NCBI GenBank assembly: GCA_027490345.1
Contig: JAIXYF010000232.1
Location: 1-5,568 of the forward strand
DNA length: 5,568 nucleotides
Reading direction: 5' to 3'
Origin: Novosphingobium sp.
Lineage (GTDB): Bacteria > Pseudomonadota > Alphaproteobacteria > Sphingomonadales > Sphingomonadaceae
The notes under the pieces were generated by a model. The model did no database searches, had not been told where the DNA came from, and saw nothing but the letters and a program-made list of their open reading frames with translations. This document shows positions 1 through 5,046 of the stretch, piece by piece. A program made the translations under genes and the position numbers. Every line of letters starts with the position of its first letter. Position 1 is the stretch's first letter.

Positions 1-589
1 GCAGGCCGCGTTCAACAAGGCGCTCAAGCTCGATCCCAAGGATGCACGCGCGCGCTATTTTCGCGCCGTGGCGATGGATCTGGCCGGGCAGCACCGCAAG
101 GCGATCGACGCGTGGTTCGCCTTGCTCAAGGATACGCCGGCGGATGCGCCCTATGCCGAAGATATCCGCGCGGTGATCAAGAGCGTGGGGGATCGCTACA
201 AGATCCCCTATGAAGAACGCCTTGCCGCCGCGCAGTTTGCCCCGCCAGCCAGCGGAATGGCCACCAATGGCGCCGCGGTCGCGTCGGGCGCCATCCCGGG
301 GCCTTCGAACGCTGAAATCAAGGCGGCCTCCGCCCTGCCCAAGGGGCAGCAGGAAGCGATGATCCGCGGCATGGTCGATGGGCTTGAGGCCAAGCTGGCG
401 ACGAACCCGGGCAATGCCGATGGCTGGATCATGCTGATGCGCAGCCGGATGCAGCTGGGCGAACCGGCCAAGGCAGCCAAGGCGCTGGCGGGCGGCCTGT
501 CCGCCTTTCGCAACGATCTGAGCGCCGCGCGCAAACTGCGCGAAGCGGCCAGCGCAATCGGCGTGCCGGGCGCGGCGGCGGCCCGATAA
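1..589 (+). CDS. ccmI: CcmI/CycH-like c-type cytochrome biogenesis TPR protein, 3' part
   Basis: The frame is open from the first base to the TAA at 587-589, so only the last 195 residues are present and the start lies upstream of the window. The first visible residues (QAAFNKALKLDPKDARARYF) are a typical TPR helix pair, continued by a second one (GQHRKAIDAWFALL). After an Ala/Pro/Gly-rich linker comes a segment with GPSNAEIKAA and IRGMVDGLEAKLATNPGNAD, followed by WIMLMRSRMQLGEPAKA. This order is characteristic of the C-terminal periplasmic part of CcmI (CycH). In known members that domain binds the C-terminus of apocytochrome c and delivers it to the CcmF/H haem ligation complex. The N-terminal membrane part and the other ccm genes would lie upstream and cannot be seen. 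A generic TPR protein is the main alternative. The next gene starts 263 bases downstream behind its own control region, so the two are probably not one operon. Confidence 0.8.
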   Translation, partial: QAAFNKALKLDPKDARARYFRAVAMDLAGQHRKAIDAWFALLKDTPADAPYAEDIRAVIKSVGDRYKIPYEERLAAAQFAPPASGMATNGAAVASGAIPGPSNAEIKAASALPKGQQEAMIRGMVDGLEAKLATNPGNADGWIMLMRSRMQLGEPAKAAKALAGGLSAFRNDLSAARKLREAASAIGVPGAAAAR

Positions 590-672
590 ATGCGTATCTC
601 TTAAAAAAGGTTTCGCTGCCGGTTGCGCAGACCGGTGCCGCGCAAGGCTTGGTTATGCGTATTAAATGACTG

Positions 673-687
673 ATAAAAAACTTTTAT
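673..687. other. AT-rich perfect inverted repeat upstream of ctrA
   Basis: ATAAAA (673-678) and TTTTAT (682-687) form a perfect 6-bp inverted repeat around AAC, inside the most AT-rich stretch of an otherwise GC-rich window (about 661-689). It could be part of a promoter or a protein site upstream of ctrA. No clear -35/-10 pair could be assigned, and a chance AT palindrome is possible. Confidence 0.25.
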
Positions 688-755
688 TTGGAGGATTGAG
701 GGGCCTTTCGGCCTGGGGCATGGCGCAGGCCCCCGGTTGCCGCGCTTACGATAAA

Positions 756-788
756 TTAACCTTTCATGTTCATTGGTCATATGGTTAA
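756..788. promoter_or_regulatory. Putative CtrA-binding sites in the ctrA upstream region
   Basis: The minus strand at 781-788 reads TTAACCAT, which equals the CtrA half-site consensus described for alphaproteobacteria. The plus strand at 756-763 reads TTAACCTT, one base off the same consensus. The two TTAACC cores face each other across 21 bases, 64 bases before the ctrA start codon. The classical full site, TTAA-N7-TTAA, is absent: seven bases after the first TTAA comes TGTT. TTAA is rare in this GC-rich DNA, so two TTAACC cores upstream of ctrA itself are suggestive. Autoregulation of ctrA by CtrA is known in Caulobacter. Its occurrence here is inferred. Confidence 0.55.
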
Positions 789-799
789 TGGTGCTGAAG

Positions 800-837
800 G
801 CCCTCTTTGCAGGGCAGACTGCCACCGGGGAATGGCA
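800..837 (+). other. Two tandem small hairpins in the ctrA leader
   Basis: GCCCT (800-804) pairs with AGGGC (811-815) over a 6-base loop. TGCCA (820-824) pairs with TGGCA (833-837) over an 8-base loop. The second ends two bases before the likely Shine-Dalgarno sequence AAGGGG (840-845). If transcription starts upstream of 800, these could fold in the mRNA leader and influence translation. Stems of 5 bp are common by chance, so this is a weak call. Confidence 0.25.
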
Positions 838-852
838 ATAAGGGGCTGATCC

Positions 853-1554
853 ATGCGCGTGCTGCTGATCGAGGACGAGCCGACCACGGCCAAGGCGATT
901 GAGCTTATGCTCACCACCGAAGGCTTTAATGTCTATGCAACCGATCTTGGCGAAGAAGGCCTCGATCTCGGTAAGCTGTATGATTACGACATCATCCTGC
1001 TCGACCTCAACCTGCCCGACATGCACGGGTACGATGTGCTCAAGAAACTGCGCGTCGCCAAAGTGCAGACCCCAGTACTGATCCTCTCCGGCATTGCCGA
1101 AATGGATTCCAAGGTACGTTCGTTCGGCTTCGGTGCCGACGATTACGTGACCAAGCCGTTCCACCGCGAAGAGCTGATCGCCCGCATCCATGCCGTGGTG
1201 CGCCGATCGAAGGGCCATTCGCAATCGGTCATCCGCACTGGCAAGCTTTCGGTCAATCTCGATGCCAAGACGGTCGAGGTCGATAGCGCCCGCGTCCACC
1301 TGACGGGCAAGGAATACGCGATGCTCGAGCTGCTTTCGCTGCGCAAGGGCACCACGCTGACCAAGGAAATGTTCCTCAACCATCTTTATGGCGGGATGGA
1401 CGAGCCGGAACTCAAGATCATCGACGTGTTCATTTGCAAGCTGCGCAAGAAGCTGGCGCACGCCTGCGATGGTGAAAACTACATCGAAACCGTCTGGGGC
1501 CGCGGCTATGTGCTGCGTGATCCGGACGACAAGCTGGATTCCGAAGCGGCCTGA
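853..1554 (+). CDS. ctrA: CtrA, cell-cycle response regulator (OmpR/PhoB type)
   Basis: A 233-residue DNA-binding response regulator, close to the 231 residues of Caulobacter CtrA. The receiver (about 1-120) has the acidic pair E7/D8, phospho-acceptor D51 in LLDLNLPD, S79 in the LILSG strand and K101 in TKPF. The winged-helix domain (about 124-223) has LTGKEYAMLELL, the recognition region EPELKIIDVFICKLRKKL and the wing VWGRGYVL. The text MRVLLIEDEPTTAKAIELML is near diagnostic for CtrA. CtrA is phosphorylated through the CckA-ChpT relay and controls cell-cycle, division and motility genes, and in Caulobacter also blocks the replication origin. The protein ends in Ala-Ala, the terminus needed for ClpXP turnover in Caulobacter. 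ATG 853 follows AAGGGG (840-845) at 7 bases. CtrA-like boxes lie upstream and a terminator hairpin follows. It is convergent with the HTH gene. Intact, with no oddities in the coding sequence. Confidence 0.96.
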   Translation: MRVLLIEDEPTTAKAIELMLTTEGFNVYATDLGEEGLDLGKLYDYDIILLDLNLPDMHGYDVLKKLRVAKVQTPVLILSGIAEMDSKVRSFGFGADDYVTKPFHREELIARIHAVVRRSKGHSQSVIRTGKLSVNLDAKTVEVDSARVHLTGKEYAMLELLSLRKGTTLTKEMFLNHLYGGMDEPELKIIDVFICKLRKKLAHACDGENYIETVWGRGYVLRDPDDKLDSEAA

Positions 1555-1595
1555 TCCGCATCCAAAACCTCCACCCGTAAATACCCCCCCCGTAT

Positions 1596-1623
1596 AACGG
1601 CCCGCCAGCACTGGCGGGCCGTT
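1596..1623. terminator. Hairpin terminator between convergent ctrA and HTH gene
   Basis: AACGGCCCGCCA (1596-1607) pairs perfectly with TGGCGGGCCGTT (1612-1623): 12 bp around a GCAC loop, mostly G-C. It starts 42 bases after the ctrA stop and ends 12 bases before the stop of the minus-strand gene. The following T tract on the plus strand is short (TTT, then GCGTTC), and on the minus strand there is none (TATAC, then G8). It is therefore likely to end ctrA transcription and may act in both directions, but it is not a textbook U-rich terminator. Confidence 0.8.
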
Positions 1624-1635
1624 TGCGTTCGGGCT

Positions 1636-2523
1636 TCAATCGATCCGGCGAAACAGGTTGGTTTCCAGCCTGGGCATCGCGGTTCCGGCCCAGATGATCG
1701 TCTCGGTCATCGATTTGTGGTCGCGCGAGACGGTGTAGACCCGCGTGGAAACCGGCGCGCCGTCCTTGGCCAGGGTCATCACCAGCGTGCCAGGGGCGGG
1801 CTGGCGCAGCGATCCGCTGTCGATGAAGGGCATGTTGCCCGTAACGGGAACGGGCGCGGCATCAAGCGCGGCGGTCGATTGAGCATGGAGCGCCGCGCCA
1901 TCGGGGTTCACGATCTCCACTTGCGTCGTCCAGCGCGCGTCGGGTGCAACGCTGAAGCTGATGGTCACGCTCCTGGGCCGCTCTTCTGCGGGCACGCGCG
2001 CCACATCGAGCGCCCAGCGCCCAACCAGCGGCACGCCGCGCGCGGCCATTGTGGCAGGTTGCGGACGCGCGGCGTTGTATGGCAGGTCCACCGCCATGAA
2101 CAGCGATCCGGCGGCGATGAAGGGGAGGGCGATCAGCATGGCAATCTTTCCTTTCGGCAGGGAAAGCCCGCGGCTTGCGGGCTGCCCCGATCCCTCAGCC
2201 GAAGGGGATGCCATGGGTAGATCAGGATTCCTGTCCCAGATTTTCTGTTCCCCGGGATGCTGGTCCCCAGTATTCTGTTCCTCCAGCAGCCGGGCCAGTT
2301 CGCGGCTGCTGCCCACGCCGGTCTTGCGGCGGGCATCGCGCAGGCGCTCGTTGATCGAGGCTTCAGACCGGCCCAGGCGCACGGCGATGGATTTGACCGT
2401 ATGGCCAGCGGTCAGCAGGCGCAGGATTTCGATCTCCCGCGCGGTCAGCTTCTCCGCCAGCAGGCTGGGCGCAGAAGGGGGCACAGATGGGAGCGCACCG
2501 GGCAAGCATTCCAAAGCCGACAT
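1636..2523 (-). CDS. LuxR-type HTH regulator with one membrane span and periplasmic domain
   Basis: A 295-residue protein from ATG 2523. Residues about 26-80 are a LuxR/GerE helix-turn-helix: LTAREIEILRLLTAGHTVKS, then AVRLGRSEASINERLRDARR and the KTGVGSSRELARLL end. A hydrophilic linker (about 81-124) contains a ten-residue near-repeat (EQNTGDQHPG / EQKIWDRNPD). A single hydrophobic segment follows at about 127-146 (IAMLIALPFIAAGSLFMAV). The rest (about 150-295) starts with VGRWALDV and includes PVTGN and KDGAPVSTRVYTVS, resembling small beta-rich secreted domains that I know only as uncharacterised. The layout predicts cytoplasmic DNA binding with a periplasmic sensor, like CadC/ToxR but with a LuxR-type HTH and no receiver. 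The ligand is unknown. It is divergent from the TBDR gene, its likely target by position. The frame stays open to 2874, but that part overlaps the TBDR and shows no domain. A TTG at 2565 with AGGGGA 8 bases upstream is an alternative start (309 residues), since ATG 2523 lacks a clear ribosome site. Confidence 0.82.
   Translation of the reverse strand: MSALECLPGALPSVPPSAPSLLAEKLTAREIEILRLLTAGHTVKSIAVRLGRSEASINERLRDARRKTGVGSSRELARLLEEQNTGDQHPGEQKIWDRNPDLPMASPSAEGSGQPASRGLSLPKGKIAMLIALPFIAAGSLFMAVDLPYNAARPQPATMAARGVPLVGRWALDVARVPAEERPRSVTISFSVAPDARWTTQVEIVNPDGAALHAQSTAALDAAPVPVTGNMPFIDSGSLRQPAPGTLVMTLAKDGAPVSTRVYTVSRDHKSMTETIIWAGTAMPRLETNLFRRID
2225..2283. repeat. Imperfect 30-bp tandem repeat inside the HTH gene
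   Basis: Plus-strand 2225-2253 and 2255-2283 match at 21 of 29 positions without gaps, at a period of 30 bases. The best conserved part is TTCTGTTCC. On the minus strand the two copies encode the decapeptides EQNTGDQHPG and EQKIWDRNPD, which agree at only 4 of 10 positions, so the DNA is more similar than the protein. The copies sit in the linker between the DNA-binding domain and the membrane span, where added sequence should be tolerated. A related third copy lies at 2560-2578. Confidence 0.6.
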
Positions 2524-2559
2524 GGCCGGTGTGTCACCACATGCCCCAGCGTGCGTCCA

Positions 2560-2578
2560 TCCCAAATTTCTTGTCCCC
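2560..2578. repeat. Third, partial copy of the repeat from the HTH gene
   Basis: TCCCAAATTTCTTGTCCCC at 2560-2578 resembles TCCCAGATTTTCTGTTCCCC at 2234-2253, about 300 bases away in the same orientation, with a small indel. The shared pattern is TCCC, an AT-rich core, then a TCCCC end. It lies in the spacer upstream of the HTH gene. Similar TCCC/GGGA-bounded short repeats are often dispersed in bacterial genomes, but membership of a named family cannot be shown from this window. Confidence 0.4.
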
Positions 2579-2610
2579 TGCACGGGAAGCGCATAGCGGG
2601 CGCGGGATTT

Positions 2611-2616
2611 GAGGAG
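2611..2616 (+). promoter_or_regulatory. Ribosome binding site that favours the GTG start of the TBDR
   Basis: GAGGAG at 2611-2616 lies 10 bases before GTG 2627. The upstream in-frame TTG at 2609-2611 overlaps this motif and has only a poor GCGGGA-like sequence before it. The GTG start also gives a signal peptide of ordinary length, so it was preferred. Confidence 0.6.
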
Positions 2617-2626
2617 ATCGATCACC

Positions 2627-4987
2627 GTGCGCTGTTCCGCCGCATTTGCAACTGTTGGCTTGCTGGCTGTCAGCCTGCCCTTCGCCGCACACGCCGAGGA
2701 TGAAACCGACGAAGCGGAGCCGTCCATCATCGTGACGGCCCCTGGCGCCGGGATGGATAGCGACGATGCCTTGCGCCTCTCACGCGCGGGTCTGGCGCGG
2801 GGCGGCCAGCCGGATCTGATCGGCGCGCTCACCCGCCAGCTTCCTGGCGTCACTTTGCAGGATGCGCAGGGCAATCCTTGGCAGCCGGTGGTGGTCTATC
2901 GCGGGCAGACGGCCTCGGGCGCGCAAGGGCAGGCGCAGGGGCTGGCGGCCTATCTCGACGGCGCGCGCTTCAATCTGCCGTTTGGCGATACGGTCTCGCT
3001 CGATCTCGTGCCCGATGCGGCGCTGCGCAGTGTGGAACTGCTCGATTCCAGCCCGGTCTACGGGCTCAACGCGCTGGGCGGTGCGCTGGTGCTGGAAACC
3101 GCAACCGGGCGCAGCGATCCCGGCCTCACCGCCAGCGCATCCTATGGGGCCTATCGCGCGCATGATATCAGCGTTGCGGCGGGCGGGGCGGCCGGGCGGT
3201 GGAGCGGTTTCGCCGCGGTGCAGCTACGCGGCGAGAATGGCTGGCGCGATTTCAGCTCGTCGCGCCTTGCCAGCGGCTATGCCGATGTGGGCTATGATGG
3301 CACGGCGGCGGGGCTTCATGCCAAGGTGATCCTCGCCAGCACTGGCCTCAGCGGCAATGGCGCCTCGCCTGAAGAACTTCTGGCGGTGCGGCGCAGTGCC
3401 GTGTTCACCCACCCAGATCGCACCGAAAACCGCTTTGCAAGGTTCAGCTTGCATCCCTGGGCCGATCTTTCGCCCACCACGCGGCTGCAGGCAGCGTTCT
3501 ATGCGCAGTGGCAAAGGAGCCGCGCGCTTAATGGCGATGCCGCCGATATCGAGGCGTGCGAGGATGAAGAGGGTGAGACGGAACGCGCTGGGGATGCATC
3601 CGGCCTGCTCTGCCTTGAATCCGAAAGTGCCATTGAAACTGGGGGCGAGGAGGAATCGCAGGTCCTGACCGACCGGCTCGGCCGCCCGATCCGCGCGCTG
3701 GCGGGCGATCCGACTTATGCCGTGTTCAACCGCGGCGCGCTCACCTCGCGCGCGTTTGGCGTTCTGGCCCAGATCACGGATCGGCGGCCTCTGCTGGGCG
3801 GCAGCAATGTGCTCACGCTTGGCACCAGCCTCGATTATGGCCGCAGCGCGTTTGCGGCCTCGACCACGCTTGGCACGCTCGATGAAACGCGCGGGGTGCA
3901 GGATGCAGGGCCGGTGATCGCGCAGGCAGACAACGCCATTGCGCCGGTCTCGGTCATCACGCGCAATCTCTATGCCGGGTTCTTTGCGGCGGAAACGCTG
4001 CCGCTGGGGCCGAACCTGCGGCTTGAGGCCGGGCTGCGCTTCAATCTTGCCGCGATCAAGCTGGAAGACCAGATCGGCACCGCGCTGGATGGGCAGCACC
4101 ACTTCACCCGGCTCAATCCGGGGCTGGAGCTGGATTGGGATGCCGCGCCCGGCCTTGCGCTGCGCGCCGGCTATGCCGAAACCAACCGCGCACCCACCCC
4201 GGCAGAGCTTTCCTGCGCCGATCCCGAAGCGCCTTGCAGCCTCGCCAACTTCTTTGTGGCCGATCCGCCGCTGCACCAGGTGGTGGCGCGCACGTGGGAG
4301 CTGGGCGCTGCGGGCCGCAGCACGGTGGGCGGCTGGCGGCTGGAATGGCTTGCCTCGGCCTACCGCGCCGATAGCCGCGACGAGATCCGCCGTGTTGCCT
4401 CGGGCGTGCGGGGCCGCGCCTATTTCCAGAATCTGGGCAATGCGCGGCGGCAGGGGATCGAGCTTTCGCTGGCAGCGACCAGCGGCGGGCTGCGCGTCGC
4501 AGCAAACTATGCCTTCACCGATGCCACCAACCGTTCGCTGGTGCGCATCGCCGCCCACGCCAATCCGGTGGCGGATGAGGACGGGTCGATCACCATCCGG
4601 CCCGGCGACCGGCTTTCCGGCGTGCCGCGCCACACCGCCAATCTGAACGTTGACTATGCCGGGAAGGCTGGAGCATGGCGGCGCTTCAGCGTGGGCGGCA
4701 CGCTGGCGGCGCGTTCCAGCCAGATCCTGCTAGGCGATGATACCAGCCGCGCCGCGCCGGTTCCGGGCTATGTTGTGGTCGATCTGCGCGGCCGCATCGA
4801 ACTGCTGCGGAATGTGGCGCTGTTTGGCGAAGTGCGCAACGCGCTGAACCGCCGCTACGCCACGTTCGGCACGTTTGGAGAGATCGGCGAAGTCGCGCTT
4901 GCCGAAGCGCCGAACGCATCATCGCCGCGCTTTCTGGGCCCGGGCGCGCCGCGCCGCTGGACGATCGGCATCCGGCATGGGTTCTGA
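2627..4987 (+). CDS. TonB-dependent outer-membrane receptor
   Basis: A 786-residue receptor from GTG 2627. Residues 1-23 form a signal peptide with a likely cut after PFAAHA. EPSIIVTA at 31-38 fits a TonB box. The plug (about 55-165) contains IGALTRQLPGVTLQD, VVVYRGQ, AYLDGARFN and YGLNALGGALVLET. The rest is a beta-barrel with alternating aromatic strands, the late barrel motif FGEVRNALNRRYATFG, and the terminal Phe (RRWTIGIRHGF) used for outer-membrane insertion. Such receptors import large ligands (siderophores, cobalamin, sugars, degradation products) with energy from TonB-ExbBD. The substrate cannot be read from the sequence. A strongly acidic stretch (about 307-344, 15 Asp/Glu in 38 residues, Cys311 and Cys329) and a C-x6-C pair (530/537) are probably in external loops. 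There is no N-terminal secretin-like signalling domain of the FecA type, so FecR-type signalling is unlikely. It is divergent from the membrane HTH regulator. Confidence 0.92.
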   Translation: MRCSAAFATVGLLAVSLPFAAHAEDETDEAEPSIIVTAPGAGMDSDDALRLSRAGLARGGQPDLIGALTRQLPGVTLQDAQGNPWQPVVVYRGQTASGAQGQAQGLAAYLDGARFNLPFGDTVSLDLVPDAALRSVELLDSSPVYGLNALGGALVLETATGRSDPGLTASASYGAYRAHDISVAAGGAAGRWSGFAAVQLRGENGWRDFSSSRLASGYADVGYDGTAAGLHAKVILASTGLSGNGASPEELLAVRRSAVFTHPDRTENRFARFSLHPWADLSPTTRLQAAFYAQWQRSRALNGDAADIEACEDEEGETERAGDASGLLCLESESAIETGGEEESQVLTDRLGRPIRALAGDPTYAVFNRGALTSRAFGVLAQITDRRPLLGGSNVLTLGTSLDYGRSAFAASTTLGTLDETRGVQDAGPVIAQADNAIAPVSVITRNLYAGFFAAETLPLGPNLRLEAGLRFNLAAIKLEDQIGTALDGQHHFTRLNPGLELDWDAAPGLALRAGYAETNRAPTPAELSCADPEAPCSLANFFVADPPLHQVVARTWELGAAGRSTVGGWRLEWLASAYRADSRDEIRRVASGVRGRAYFQNLGNARRQGIELSLAATSGGLRVAANYAFTDATNRSLVRIAAHANPVADEDGSITIRPGDRLSGVPRHTANLNVDYAGKAGAWRRFSVGGTLAARSSQILLGDDTSRAAPVPGYVVVDLRGRIELLRNVALFGEVRNALNRRYATFGTFGEIGEVALAEAPNASSPRFLGPGAPRRWTIGIRHGF

Positions 4988-5046
4988 AGCCCCGCGTGGT
5001 CGGCGTTATTGACCATCAGGCCCCCCGCTGCCAGAGGCCGCGCACT

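Larger units (their letters stand above)
2524..2626. promoter_or_regulatory. Divergent control region between the HTH gene and the TBDR gene
   Basis: Only 103 bases separate the chosen start codons, so both promoters must lie here or reach into the coding sequences. At 2574-2587 TCCCCTGCACGGGA is a near-palindrome (TCCC-x-TGCA-x-GGGA, 12 of 14 positions symmetric). It would suit a dimeric DNA-binding protein such as the adjacent LuxR-HTH regulator. It overlaps a copy of the repeat described for the HTH gene (2560-2578). No convincing -35/-10 pair was seen. Operator function is inferred from position and symmetry only. Confidence 0.4.

Noticed and set aside
619..645. Possible terminator after ccmI
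   Set aside because: CCGGT/ACCGG (619-623/631-635) and TTGCGC/GCGCAA (623-628/640-645) are weak and mutually exclusive hairpins with no T run after them.
696..788. Small open frame of 30 codons from TTG 696 after GGAGG
   Set aside because: The GGAGG at 690-694 is only one base from the TTG, too close for initiation, and the frame runs through the CtrA boxes.
601..1611. Minus-strand open frame of 336 codons opposite ctrA
   Set aside because: It runs antisense to an unmistakable CtrA, crosses the ctrA control region and the terminator hairpin, and has no domain-like sequence.
2524..2874. N-terminal extension of the HTH gene up to 2874
   Set aside because: The extra 117 residues overlap the start and signal peptide of the TonB receptor on the other strand and show no domain; ATG 2523 or TTG 2565 is a better start.
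3224..4633. Long minus-strand open frame of 469 codons opposite the TonB receptor
   Set aside because: The plus strand encodes a convincing receptor across the whole stretch. The antisense translation has no recognisable domain and is the usual by-product of GC-rich codon use.
4997..5015. TGGTC/GACCA hairpin after the receptor gene as terminator
   Set aside because: A 5-bp stem with a 9-base loop and no T run is too weak to call.
4996..5046. Earlier GTG start for trmB
   Set aside because: The added 17 residues do not look like TrmB, whereas ATG 5047 follows AGAGG and begins the familiar MTAHKPGDP sequence.
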